This document shows, one piece after another, positions 8,732-17,442 of a DNA stretch of 64,000 nucleotides; within the stretch, counting starts at the first letter, position 1, and each line of letters begins with the position of its first letter. The notes below the pieces were generated by a model. That model was not told the origin of the DNA and did not search any database. It saw nothing but the letters and a program-made list of their open reading frames with translations. A program made the translations under genes and the position numbers. This DNA is from Methylobacterium terricola (GTDB taxonomy: Bacteria; Pseudomonadota; Alphaproteobacteria; Rhizobiales; Beijerinckiaceae), in contig NZ_VDDA01000019.1 of NCBI RefSeq assembly GCF_006151805.1, positions 1-64,000 on the forward strand. Direction: 5' to 3'.

Positions 8732-9056
8732 CGATCCATCGCCGGCCCGACCGAGCAACCTCGCCGCGTATCCCTACGTGGTGGTCCGGGTGGCGTGTGC
8801 CCAATGCCCCGACCGGCAGGGGAGCTACAGGCTCGCGAGACTGGCCGCGAAGTTCGGACCGGAGACCCCGTTAGACGAGGTGCTGGACCGGATCGCGATG
8901 GACTGCCCCTGGCGGGACGTGCCGAGGGGAAGGGCAAAGAGCCAGTACGTGCCGAAGTGCAAGGCGCATTTCGTGGACCTGGAGCGGCCCGGGAGACCAC
9001 CGGATTTGCCTCCGGGGGTCATGAAGCTGCGCGTGGTGCAGGGCGGGAAGGGGTGA
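8721..9056 (+). CDS. zinc-ribbon-like protein of unknown function
   Basis: A 111-aa protein. CAQC near residue 29 and further cysteines near 68 and 86 (MDCPWRD, PKCKAHF) suggest a zinc ribbon. The segment GSYRLARLAAKFGPETPL resembles a conserved stretch in small Rhizobiales proteins of unknown function that I recall from phage-like islands. The chosen start is ATG 8721, overlapping the end of the previous gene. No catalytic motif was seen. Confidence 0.6.
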   Translation: MRFDDPSPARPSNLAAYPYVVVRVACAQCPDRQGSYRLARLAAKFGPETPLDEVLDRIAMDCPWRDVPRGRAKSQYVPKCKAHFVDLERPGRPPDLPPGVMKLRVVQGGKG

Positions 9057-9159
9057 AGGGGTCTGTTGATTTGCACGCGAGAGCTGTTGGCGGTGCGCTG
9101 CTACCCCGATAGAATTTCAGCGCCGCACTAGCCTGCCGCCTAATCAGAAGCACCGCCCT

Positions 9160-9890
9160 ATGATGTCGATTGAAGACGTTCACCGGCTTCTGGAGGTGAC
9201 GGAGGACGCACTCTCTTTGCTAGGCCAGTGGCGCCACGAGAAGATCGACGTAGGCGATATCGGTGATTTTTGTCTGGCGGTAGCGGAGATTCTGGAGTGG
9301 CAAACAGCTTACTCCGATGCGTCGGTGAGGCTCGGCGTTGCTGCCAACATCTTGACGCGGTACGCAAAATTTCGTGGCCCGTTTCAGGCTCGCGAAGCTA
9401 CGGTAGTGGCGCAACGCATCAGGAGCTTCCTGAAGAGCCAGGACCAGGCGTCCGTGATGCCGTCTCAGGTATCCGCGCAAACGCCAGAGCAGCAGCAGGC
9501 CCGGAAGCCGGAGCCTATTGAGCAATCCAAGTTTGCCTTCCAGGCAGACGGCTGGATATCCATCCAAAATGATGTGCATGTTAAGCAAAAAATTATGGCC
9601 GTCTCCGTCCTGCTCGATAGCATCATAGAGCAGATTTCTCATTCTAATAACCGGAGGACCAGCGAGCTATTAGCGCTGTCGAGCGGGCACAGCTCATTGC
9701 CGTACTGGAGACGGTGTTAGCCGTGCTGAAGGCTCCCATGGTCGAGAAGGCGCTGATAAAGAAGGCGGACGGGCTGCTCGTGCGCGTTTCCAAGAAGGTG
9801 CTAGAAAAGCAAACTGAAGAGGGTCTCGGCTCGCTCGTCGATCTGGCACTCGAACAGCTCAGAAGTCTGCGGGATATGTTTTGGCCGTAA
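9160..9890 (+). pseudogene. unknown helical protein, split by a frameshift
   Basis: The frame from ATG 9160 reads as a natural helical protein up to about SHSNN near 9650, then stops at 9718-9720. In the next frame the sequence after 9652 reads PEDQRAISAVERAQLIAVLE and continues as convincing helix to TAA 9888-9890, but it has two stops just upstream of 9650. Joining the two gives a protein of about 243 aa. One missing C in an original AACCCGG would explain it. This is either a real inactivating deletion, a sequencing error or, less likely, programmed frameshifting. The function is unknown; the joined C-terminal half resembles tails of predicted abortive-infection or sensor proteins only vaguely. 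Confidence 0.65.
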
Positions 9891-9916
9891 GTGTCTCGCA
9901 GCGGTCACTCAGCCTA

Positions 9917-11731
9917 TCAGTTTTTGTTTTTTGCCCCCGGCGCCTCGCCGCCCCCCGCCTTAGGCCACCTCAGACCCCGCACCACCTCAGGCGCCTCAAT
10001 CTTTGCCATCTCGGCCGCCATCGCCTTGAGCCCGAAGCCTCTCCCGTAGCCCCGCCCGACGCCTCCTCCTCCGGCGTGCCCAGTCAGGGCATCGTGCATC
10101 TCCTCATGCAGCCCCGCATCCCGGGCCATCCGCTTGAAGGTGTGCCGGAAGGAGTGGAAGACTTTCGAGCCGTCCTCGATGCATGCCTTATCTCGCAGGT
10201 AGCGGTTGAACCACTTCGACCAAGGCCCCGCCCGGCGCCCCTCGCTATCCGCCTCGACGTGCGGCCATAGGGGCGCCTCCAGGCCTGTGCCAGCGTCCAG
10301 AAGCGATTGGCGGTAGCGGAGCAGACCGGCGGCCTCCAGGGCCGGATGCAGCGGCACCTTGCGGCGTGAGCTGGCGGTCTTGATGCTCCGCCCACCGGCC
10401 GTCCCGATGTCGAGGTACCAGACCCCCGTCTCCGCATCCTTCGCCAGGTCGGCCACGCGGAGTTGGGCAAGCTCGCCCTGCCGGGCCCCGGACAGGAGCG
10501 CCAGGAGCGGGAACCAGAAGGCAGCCTCACCGCCGCCGCCCTTCGGCCGCTCGCCCTGTCGATAGACCCCCGTGTCGAAGATGGCCTTGAGGTCCCCGTT
10601 GCCGAATTCCTGCCGACCTTCCTCGCCTCGCTCATCGATTCCGAGCTTGATGCCCTTGCCGAAGGGGTTTCTGAAGCCTGGCACCGCGTCCAGCCGCCCG
10701 GCCGCCTCAGCGTGGCTGATGATGGCCGCGAGGATGGTGAGGGTCTTGTTGACCGTGGCTGCGTGGACCGGCGGGTAGACCTTCAGGTCCTTGGCCAACA
10801 GCTCGCGCATCGGGAGCCGCTTCAGGTTATCGGGGAGGCGGGTGGGCACCGTCGCCAGCGCATCCCGAAAGTCCCTGGCCAGCTCCCGCGTGAGGTCGCC
10901 CAGGCGGATGTCTCCGTGCCACTCCGTTAGACGACGCACGGCGTAGGAGGCTTCCAAGAGGGTCCTGTCGGACGGTTTCTTGCCGCCCCGGGCACCGCTC
11001 CCCGCCTTCCAGGCCTCGAACGCCTCGGACAGCTTAGGGCCCTTGCTGGCGGCAGGCGGGACAGGAGGGGCGGGGGTCTCGACCGGCTCGCCCTCGTGGC
11101 GCTGCAAGAGGAGACCGTAGGCCCGCACATGGGCCTTGAGGATCACGAGTCCAACCGCGTGGTAGGCGTCGGAGGCGGGATCGATGGGCAGACCGTGCGT
11201 ACGGAGGAACGCCCGGCACTCGCCGTCCACGATCTCGGGGTCTACCCGCGCGAGCGCCTTACGGTAGGCAGCGTGCTGGGCCTCAAGCTCACCGCCGAGT
11301 ACGTAGTGGTAGTCCTCCGCCATACCGCGGGGCTTGAGCTTCGTCAGGTCGGGCCATTTCGCCCGCTCCTCGGGGGTCTGGAATTGCTGCCGTGGGTCCA
11401 GCTCCAGCCGCTCCAGCTCATCGACGGCGAGGAGACCGGCCAAGACCTCGGCCTCAATCTCAGCATCGGAGGGGAGCGCAGGGGAGCTTCGTGGCGCCTC
11501 GATGGGCTCGCCGCGCATGGCCCGCTCGGCCAGCGCGAAGTCCGCCTCACAGTCCGAGAGACAGCGGGCGAAGGGCTGCTTGGCCTTCCGCTCCTCCTTC
11601 GTGCCGAGGCTTTTTGTCCAAGCCGACTTGCCCGTCCACGGGGCCGGCATGAAGGGCCGCAGCGCCTTTGGGACGATGCGCCGGAAATAGTAGGTGCCGT
11701 GGCGGTCCTGAACGCGGTAGGTCATCCGTGC
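9917..11731 (-). CDS. tyrosine recombinase/integrase
   Basis: Large site-specific integrase of about 604 aa that would insert or excise the island. The C-terminal catalytic domain has the tyrosine recombinase set: Arg in LLSGARQGELAQL (about residue 417), HSFRHTF (His and Arg near 526-529), a second His near 552 (TGHAGGG) and the Tyr nucleophile in GRGYGRGF near 562. The N-terminal 230 residues are long and variable, with a GTYYFRRIVPKALR start typical of phage-like integrases of alphaproteobacteria. ATG 11731 (MARMTYRVQ) is preferred; the frame opens at 11773. It is the last gene of the left island and lies next to a tRNA-end-like sequence. Confidence 0.9.
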   Translation of the reverse strand, partial: ARMTYRVQDRHGTYYFRRIVPKALRPFMPAPWTGKSAWTKSLGTKEERKAKQPFARCLSDCEADFALAERAMRGEPIEAPRSSPALPSDAEIEAEVLAGLLAVDELERLELDPRQQFQTPEERAKWPDLTKLKPRGMAEDYHYVLGGELEAQHAAYRKALARVDPEIVDGECRAFLRTHGLPIDPASDAYHAVGLVILKAHVRAYGLLLQRHEGEPVETPAPPVPPAASKGPKLSEAFEAWKAGSGARGGKKPSDRTLLEASYAVRRLTEWHGDIRLGDLTRELARDFRDALATVPTRLPDNLKRLPMRELLAKDLKVYPPVHAATVNKTLTILAAIISHAEAAGRLDAVPGFRNPFGKGIKLGIDERGEEGRQEFGNGDLKAIFDTGVYRQGERPKGGGGEAAFWFPLLALLSGARQGELAQLRVADLAKDAETGVWYLDIGTAGGRSIKTASSRRKVPLHPALEAAGLLRYRQSLLDAGTGLEAPLWPHVEADSEGRRAGPWSKWFNRYLRDKACIEDGSKVFHSFRHTFKRMARDAGLHEEMHDALTGHAGGGGVGRGYGRGFGLKAMAAEMAKIEAPEVVRGLRWPKAGGGEAPGAKNKN

Positions 11732-11822
11732 CATGAGTTTGTAGCACCGGTTTGTAGGACCGGCGGCTCGCAAGGCACTGATTGTAGCAGAGTTTCAGCC
11801 GTATCAACGGCTTGCGCCCGCA

Positions 11823-11843
11823 TGGCGCGCCCTACGGGATTCG
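11823..11843 (-). other. tRNA 3'-end-like sequence, possible attachment core
   Basis: On the minus strand this reads CGAATCCCGTAGGGCGCGCC followed by A. That fits the end of a T-loop, the T-stem 3' side, a 7-base acceptor strand, a G discriminator and CCA. Upstream bases do not continue a tRNA. Such 3'-end fragments are typical cores left by integrases. The isoacceptor cannot be told. No second copy was found in the window. Confidence 0.5.
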
Positions 11844-12016
11844 GGGCGCGTCGTCACAGAACGTTGATTTTTCTAGCGTTTTCCCGGTCGCGCGTAGCAG
11901 CAGTGTAGCACGCTTATGTGGCGCGGGTGTAGCACTATCTCGGAACGCGGCACGATGTCAGGGACTTCTAACCGTCGCCCCAGCGGCTCCAAAGCGTTCC
12001 TCGACATGGTTGGCTG

Positions 12017-12136
12017 AACGACGAGTTCGATACCGACCTCCGGCGGGAGCGCCAGATGGCCGGCATCACCATGGCCGCCAGCGTCTACATCGACGGCTCT
12101 ACAAACTGTCCCCCAGGGTGGCAGTTGATCACTTGA
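12017..12136 (+). pseudogene. serine resolvase remnant
   Basis: A short frame reads NDEFDTDLRRERQMAGI, matching the conserved region after the catalytic domain of Tn3-type resolvases (AEFETDLRRERQMEGI in typical members, recalled). Nothing before or after continues the gene; it ends at TGA 12134-12136. It is a decayed fragment and another sign of past mobile elements at this boundary. Confidence 0.55.
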
Positions 12137-12146
12137 ACGCCCCCTA

Positions 12147-13064
12147 TCACAGTTCGATCGGCAGAAACCAGACGACGTTCCGCACTCTCTCCAGCACCAG
12201 ATCCTCGGTGCCGACCGACGTATCGCGTAACCAGCCGCACAAGCGACGCCCGATCACGCCAAAATCTTCGTCATACCGAAGGACACACCCGCCGATCGAG
12301 ACCTGTACTTGCAAATCAAAGGTGAGGGGGTCGCGCTCATATGCGATGATCTCGTCGCGTGCGCGTAGGAAGCCATGAAAATTTTTCAGATCGAATATCG
12401 CTGCGAGAACGAGATCATCCCACGACGGCATTTCGCCGTAGTATTTCCCGAACCAATGGGTCCCGGCGTGATGATGACGGGCGAGGCGGGCGAGCAGAAT
12501 GTTGAAAGCCTCGCGGTGATAGCGCACATGGTCCGCCTGCATCGCGTGGGCGAGATCGCGCTCAAGGCAATCTAACTGCCACTGGGCGCAGCGGTCCCGG
12601 TCGATCGTCGCCGACAGCCGGCCGACAAGCTCGCCGGCAGTGATAAAATCTTCAGCGTCGAACCCTAGCAGACGGTAGAGGTCACGCCGCCTCTCCCGTT
12701 CCTCATCCGCCATCGTGCGCCCTTCGAGTCCGACCGAAGGCACTCGCAATCGGAGTAGCACGTCCCGGATGAGGTCGAGCCCAGACGCAGGGGAAGCCTC
12801 CGCATCAGGTAACGCAGTCCGGGTGTCCGGCGCACCGAATATCGACGGACCTACGGTGGCCGGCACCGCGCTCGCCGCACCTCGTAAGAAGGTGCGGCGA
12901 TGGAGCTGCGCGGATGGAGGATGACGGCTTACAGCACCGTCCGCTGCCGTGCTGCAAGCGTGTGGGCTCGCACCAGCAGCCGAAGCAGCCGACCCCATTG
13001 TATCAGGGTCGCACATCGTACGCCGCGAGGCCGGCTCAACCTGAGTCAAGGAAAAATCGGCCAT
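12147..13064 (-). CDS. unknown protein with twin-arginine-like segment
   Basis: Up to 305 aa, family not recognised. Residues 55-80 read HRRTFLRGAASA followed by a small-residue stretch, which resembles a twin-arginine export signal. Because such signals sit near the N-terminus, a later start (for example ATG 12998) is likely. The rest is a helical, His/Trp-rich soluble domain (ARLARHHHAGTHWFGKYYG) without known catalytic motifs. It lies 61 bases after the UDG-like gene on the same strand, so it may be the last gene of the AAA block, but its possible export argues for a separate role. Confidence 0.6.
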   Translation of the reverse strand: MADFSLTQVEPASRRTMCDPDTMGSAASAAGASPHACSTAADGAVSRHPPSAQLHRRTFLRGAASAVPATVGPSIFGAPDTRTALPDAEASPASGLDLIRDVLLRLRVPSVGLEGRTMADEERERRRDLYRLLGFDAEDFITAGELVGRLSATIDRDRCAQWQLDCLERDLAHAMQADHVRYHREAFNILLARLARHHHAGTHWFGKYYGEMPSWDDLVLAAIFDLKNFHGFLRARDEIIAYERDPLTFDLQVQVSIGGCVLRYDEDFGVIGRRLCGWLRDTSVGTEDLVLERVRNVVWFLPIEL

Positions 13065-13125
13065 AATGGGCGCTCACGAAAGGGAGGCATCGCGCAGTCT
13101 TCGTCGGAACGGCGGGGGCTGCTTA

Positions 13126-14109
13126 TTACTCGTCGAGCACCCACCCGTCCTCTATCAGGGCTTCTACGGTCGGATACGAACTACATGCCCCAGAATAGCA
13201 GTCCTCTAGGACGATAGGGTTCGGCCAGCCCTGGACCGGCGCGACGATCTTCGCAAACCGCCCGTCGACATTCTTGAGCCTGACGCCCACTGAGAGAGCA
13301 GTCAGCTCGACCAGTGTGGAGGCCGTCAAATCTCGCAGGCGCGTGGACCAGGAATCCGCTGGCAGCGAAACGTTGTGCCCACGCTGTTTGAGCAAGCGCA
13401 TCAAAGCGAAGGTCGCGTTCTTCGCAGAATTCATACACACGTCCGGGGGACGGCCAGCCGGATGCTTTGCAGATACACAATCGAACTCCATATCTGGCAA
13501 CGTCCATACCCGCACTCCGTCAATGCCGAAATCTGACATGTGTGCGTTGGGATACATGCTGTAGAGCAATTCTTCATACCAGTTTGGGCCATGATTGACG
13601 CCAATGAACAGTAAAACTCCATGAGGCGCAAGAAATTTCATTTCCTCATGGAACAAATTAAACTGCCAGGCAGCGTAAGCGTCGAAATCGCAATTGGGGT
13701 GATGGCGAACAGCGACGCTGTTGTTGATAGGTGTCCGAAGCTGCGACTTGCATAAATTCGACCAAGCCACGGAGAGGTTGCCGGCTCGGCCGAAGCGCGC
13801 ACAGAACAGGTTGAACGCATTCCAGAAAGGCCCACCGGCTGCGTAGTGGGCAGCTATATCGTTCCCGTCGAGTTGACCCCACGCGCGATACGGATCGGCC
13901 TGAGCTAGAGGGATCGTATTCCGCAGAGTCTCCTGTCCCATGACAAGAAGCCGGGTTTCGCTCTCGAAATAGCTGGGATGGACGGCGACGGCCTGCGGTA
14001 TGCTGAGATCGGCCAGGAACTGCGGGTGCAGCACGTTGGGGGCATTGGCACTCTGCACAGCCTCGATGTACGCCTGTCTGTAGGCGCCGACATCCGTGAG
14101 CCAGGTCAT
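13126..14109 (-). CDS. uracil-DNA-glycosylase-fold-like protein
   Basis: A 327-aa protein. RLLVMGQET near residues 53-61, PFWNAF near 94, SNLCKSQ near 117, a central APHGVLLFIGVNHG strand and HPAGRP near 216 occur in the order of the uracil-DNA-glycosylase superfamily (GQ-x-P loop, aromatic pocket, Asn strand, strand with Gly, C-terminal HP loop). The first loop has GQET instead of GQDPYH, so the catalytic residue is not conserved and classical glycosylase activity is doubtful. The start at ATG 14109 is chosen because GGAGGA lies 9 bases upstream; an earlier ATG at 14133 overlaps the previous stop. It is the fourth gene of the AAA block. The family assignment is a reading by eye. Confidence 0.6.
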   Translation of the reverse strand: MTWLTDVGAYRQAYIEAVQSANAPNVLHPQFLADLSIPQAVAVHPSYFESETRLLVMGQETLRNTIPLAQADPYRAWGQLDGNDIAAHYAAGGPFWNAFNLFCARFGRAGNLSVAWSNLCKSQLRTPINNSVAVRHHPNCDFDAYAAWQFNLFHEEMKFLAPHGVLLFIGVNHGPNWYEELLYSMYPNAHMSDFGIDGVRVWTLPDMEFDCVSAKHPAGRPPDVCMNSAKNATFALMRLLKQRGHNVSLPADSWSTRLRDLTASTLVELTALSVGVRLKNVDGRFAKIVAPVQGWPNPIVLEDCYSGACSSYPTVEALIEDGWVLDE

Positions 14110-14129
14110 GTGTTCGTTTCCTCCAAACT

Positions 14130-14930
14130 TCATGCGCGGATGCGCGGGAACACAACAACTGCAACGGCCGTAACGCTCGCCTCGACCGAGGCCGTCGCCA
14201 GCGCGGGCCGGCCTTCGGCACCTGCGACGGCCTGGAAGAAGGCGTCGAGCTCGGCCAGCGTCAGGCGCTCGGCCTCGTCCTCTGCGGCGAGTTGGATGAC
14301 GAGCAGGCCGCCGTCGAAACCGTCCGTGGCTGCCCGTGAGATCCACGCGCGGAGGGCCGCTGCCATCGCAGCATCGCCGCGCCCCGGGAGCAGGACGGCG
14401 CGTGCGCGGGCTCTTTGCCCCGACGTCGGACCAGCCATTGCGAGCATCTCCGGCAGGTCGAGCCCGATCAACAGATTGCCCGTGAGGACGAGGGCGAGCG
14501 CCTCTGCGAGACCGGCGAGGCTAGCCGCCTCGGCCGCGATCACGAGGTCGGCCGGTGGGAGCGACCCAGCTCGCGCGAGGCCGGCGGCGAGCGTCTCGTC
14601 GCACAGGACGAGACGTGTCCGCGGCTTCACATGCGCGAACCGGGTCGGAGTCGCCGCCGGCTCGGCCGCGAGCCAAGGCGCGTCGTAGATCACGTCCAGT
14701 TCGTAGTCCGGCCACGCGTCGATGAAGAGGCTCGCGCTCGCGAAGGGAGGAAGCGGACGGCCGAGCGACTGCACGACGATCGAGGGGATTGGCACGCGCA
14801 CGCGGACCACCTCGCCTGGCGCGAACGTCGCGAAGAAGCCTCCGCCCCATTCCGGCTGGGCGAACATGCCGACCGTGGCGAGCGGAGCGTCTCGCCCACG
14901 GACGAACCCGGGTGGAGCGTCACCGATCAT
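14130..14930 (-). CDS. protein with FtsZ/tubulin C-terminal-like half
   Basis: A 266-aa protein with a strong GGGAGGA ribosome site before ATG 14930. Residues 150-266 follow the plan of the FtsZ C-terminal domain: LTGNLLIGLDLPEMLAMAG resembles the T7 loop region (FtsZ NxDxxD; here GxDxxE with Asp158 and Glu161). An Ala-rich helix at 185-200, a strand plus acidic loop (GGLLVIQLAAEDEAERL, 207-223), a helix and a final VTAVAVVVF strand follow. The N-terminal half has no GGGTGTG nucleotide loop, so it cannot bind GTP as FtsZ does. It could be a bare protein-interaction module. Translation appears coupled to the neighbours. The remote relation is an inference. Confidence 0.55.
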   Translation of the reverse strand: MIGDAPPGFVRGRDAPLATVGMFAQPEWGGGFFATFAPGEVVRVRVPIPSIVVQSLGRPLPPFASASLFIDAWPDYELDVIYDAPWLAAEPAATPTRFAHVKPRTRLVLCDETLAAGLARAGSLPPADLVIAAEAASLAGLAEALALVLTGNLLIGLDLPEMLAMAGPTSGQRARARAVLLPGRGDAAMAAALRAWISRAATDGFDGGLLVIQLAAEDEAERLTLAELDAFFQAVAGAEGRPALATASVEASVTAVAVVVFPRIRA

Positions 14931-15077
14931 CGTTCCTCCCAGCGACGCTTGGGAACGCGCCGCAGCGGTCGCAGGGCCACCATCGCAGATCTCTGACGTA
15001 GAGATAGCGGCGCATCGGCGCCGCGCCAGCCACACGGAAGCGAGGGGCGACTGCGCTCTTGATAAGCGTCCCGGGCA

Positions 15078-15323
15078 TCACGCGACCGACGACCAGCCGG
15101 CGCGGACCAGTGCCTCCAAGTGCTCGTACTCGCTGACCTCGCCGGCGCGCCGGTCCACGACCCGCAGGCGGCCCTCGAGCAGGTCATCCGCCGCGATCAT
15201 GCCGGATTGTCCGTCCTCGTGCTGGAGGTGGAGGCCGTCCGCCCCAACAACGTCGACGTTGATAATCGCGGCGAACTCGCGCGCCACCGCGTGCGCGATC
15301 CGTGTCTCGTCGGACGACGACAT
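15078..15323 (-). CDS. unknown small protein of the AAA block
   Basis: An 81-aa protein starting MSSSDETRIAHAVAREFAA, mixed alpha/beta, no Cys pairs, no signal peptide. GAGG lies 6 bases before ATG 15323, and the start is only 8 bases after the AAA gene stop, so it is certainly co-transcribed. It has an internal QHEDGQSGMIAADDLLEGRL stretch. The family is not recognised; it could be an adaptor or regulatory subunit of the ATPase. Confidence 0.6.
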   Translation of the reverse strand: MSSSDETRIAHAVAREFAAIINVDVVGADGLHLQHEDGQSGMIAADDLLEGRLRVVDRRAGEVSEYEHLEALVRAGWSSVA

Positions 15324-15331
15324 GCCGCACC

Positions 15332-17374
15332 TCACCGGGTAAAGCCGATCGGCGCACGCGCGGCACCCGGCTTGGCGTCCGTCTCTGCCCTGAGCAGGGC
15401 CAGGAGGCCATCGGGCTGCCGCTCCCCGAGCAGAGCCGCCTTCCTGGCCACCAGGGCGAAGTCGCCGGGCGTCAGGCGGTCGAGGCCGTCGAGGGCCGGC
15501 GGCGGCTCGGCGCCGAGGTAACGGCGGAATGCCGTGCGGGCCTGACTCCAGTCCATCGCCCGGAACTCGACCTTGAACAGGAACCGGCGCAGCGTGGCCG
15601 GATCGAGGCTGTCCATGAGGTTGGTGGTGCAGGCGAACGGGTGGGACGCTGCCTCCATTCGGGCCAGCATCTCATTGACCTGGCTCACCTCCCAGCGCGC
15701 CCGCGCGCCTCTGCGGTCGCGCAGGAACGAGTCGGCCTCGTCGAGGATCAGCATGGCGCCCCGGTCGGCGGCCTCCTCGAACGCCGCCGCGATCGCCGCC
15801 TCAGTCGCGCCGAGCCACATCGACAGCAGGTCGGAGGCGCGGCGCTCGACGACATCGATCCCGAGCCGTGCCGCGAGGTGACGCGCGTAGGCGCTCTTGC
15901 CGGTACCCGGCAGGCCGTGGAAGCAGAACGACAGGGCCCGCCCCGGGCAGGCCGCCACGCGATCAGCCAGATGCGCGAGGTCGATGTCGGCGCGCGACAG
16001 CCCCGGGTCGAAGGACGGGGCCGCTAAGCCGACGGTTGCCGGGCCGCTACCCATGGCTTCGGCAATGGAGCGCGTGGCGAGTTCCGCCGCGGACACGCCG
16101 CCGCCCGTCAGCTTCGCAGCCCGCACCCCGGCGTCCAGGATCGCCGGCGCAGCACTGAGCGCGCAGAGCCGGTCGAGGTCCGCGCTCTCGAGGCGCAGCT
16201 TCCGCTGAGCCGCGATGCGCGCCAGCATGACCCGGCGGCCCGCGCGACCGGGCTCGCGCAGGCGGATCGCCAGGGACATCCGCCGCATCACCGCGGGCCC
16301 GAGGCGCTCAGGATGGTTGGTGATCCAGACCGTCGGCGCCTCGGTGGTCTCGACGAGGCGGTTCATGAACACCTTCGACCCCTGGCGCTTGGCGCCGTCG
16401 TTCTCGTCAACGCCAGCGAAGACGTCGTCAGCCTCGTCCATCACGAGGATAATACGCCCCGCTCTGCCAGCAAGCGCGCGCGCCACCGCGAAGGCGGCGA
16501 TGCGCTCCTGGCGCGTAGGCTCCCCGTCGTCCTCGTCGGCCTCTCCGACGAAGCTCGCGCTAGCGTCGAGGCGGGTGGCCAGCGTTCGGGCGAACTCGGT
16601 CTTGCCCGTCCCGGGAGCACCGTGCAGCAGGATGTTCACGCCCGTGGCGCCGTCGCGCAACGCGGCCCCGACGAGCCGCTCCGCGAGGTCGCGGACCGGC
16701 CCGAGATGGGCGAAGTCCTCCCATGCGAGCGTGGCGCGCGGCGCGCGGCCGAGCAATGCCCTGCGGAGGGAATCCTCCCGCGTCGTGGTCATCCGGGCGA
16801 TGCGCATCACCGTCTTCGTGGGCGCGTAGTCGCCGCCGTTGCGGTCGTCGACCAGGCCGAGCAGCCGCAGCGGGCTCGCCGGTCGGAGGCGCGTGCGGAG
16901 GACCTCCGCAGGCCTGCCGGTCAGGGCGGCCATGGCCGTCACGTTGATCTCGTCGTGGCCGGGGTAGTTCTGGGCGATGGCGCCGCCGAGACCGTTGAGT
17001 GGCCGGAACAGGGTGACGCGCACGCACAGGGCGAGGATCTCGGCATCGATCGCGCCGAGCGACAGGGTTCGGCAGAGCCAGTCGAGGCGCTTCTGAAGCG
17101 GCGACGACGAAACGGGCGGGCGAGTTCCCCCAAGCTGGTCTAGGAGCGGGCCCATCGCAGCCCAGGTGGCGCGATCGACTCTGCCGACGGTCATGTCGAA
17201 CACGTCCGGGTCGATCCCGTCCGGCGGCTCGCAGCCGAGCCGCAGGGCGTTGTCGACGAGCCACTTGGCCAGCTGCCGGTCGGGTCGCCGCGGGCGGGCC
17301 GCTTCCCGCGAACGCGGCGCCTTGAGGGCGGCGAGCGCGTAATGCCGCATCATGGTCTGCTCGTACCCATCCAT
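15332..17374 (-). CDS. tandem AAA+ ATPase
   Basis: A 680-aa cytosolic ATPase with two AAA modules. The first has Walker A GAPGTGKT (about residues 252-259), Walker B ILVMDEADD (about 309-317) and a sensor-1-like TNHP. The second has GLPGTGKS (about 487-494), LILDEADSF (about 541-549) and TTNLMDSLD. Both modules resemble the classic AAA (Cdc48/FtsH/spastin-like) rather than MoxR type. The N-terminal 200 residues are helical with no known domain, and no protease or nuclease domain is present, so it is probably a remodelling engine. ATG 17374 is chosen, with GGAAGG just upstream; it lies 68 bases from the divergent regulator start. It heads the minus-strand block with the UDG-like and FtsZ-like genes. 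Confidence 0.85.
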   Translation of the reverse strand: MDGYEQTMMRHYALAALKAPRSREAARPRRPDRQLAKWLVDNALRLGCEPPDGIDPDVFDMTVGRVDRATWAAMGPLLDQLGGTRPPVSSSPLQKRLDWLCRTLSLGAIDAEILALCVRVTLFRPLNGLGGAIAQNYPGHDEINVTAMAALTGRPAEVLRTRLRPASPLRLLGLVDDRNGGDYAPTKTVMRIARMTTTREDSLRRALLGRAPRATLAWEDFAHLGPVRDLAERLVGAALRDGATGVNILLHGAPGTGKTEFARTLATRLDASASFVGEADEDDGEPTRQERIAAFAVARALAGRAGRIILVMDEADDVFAGVDENDGAKRQGSKVFMNRLVETTEAPTVWITNHPERLGPAVMRRMSLAIRLREPGRAGRRVMLARIAAQRKLRLESADLDRLCALSAAPAILDAGVRAAKLTGGGVSAAELATRSIAEAMGSGPATVGLAAPSFDPGLSRADIDLAHLADRVAACPGRALSFCFHGLPGTGKSAYARHLAARLGIDVVERRASDLLSMWLGATEAAIAAAFEEAADRGAMLILDEADSFLRDRRGARARWEVSQVNEMLARMEAASHPFACTTNLMDSLDPATLRRFLFKVEFRAMDWSQARTAFRRYLGAEPPPALDGLDRLTPGDFALVARKAALLGERQPDGLLALLRAETDAKPGAARAPIGFTR

Positions 17375-17442
17375 CGCCTTCCGATCCCGTTCCAGACGGG
17401 TGTAGACATGCGATGCGACAGGATCGGACGTATGAGGTCTCA

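Noticed and set aside
11096..11908. A 270-codon plus-strand frame over the integrase start
   Set aside because: Antisense to the integrase; no protein-like features.
14130..14930. Calling this gene a full FtsZ or TubZ
   Set aside because: The GTP-binding first domain with its GGGTGTG loop is missing; only the second half resembles the family.
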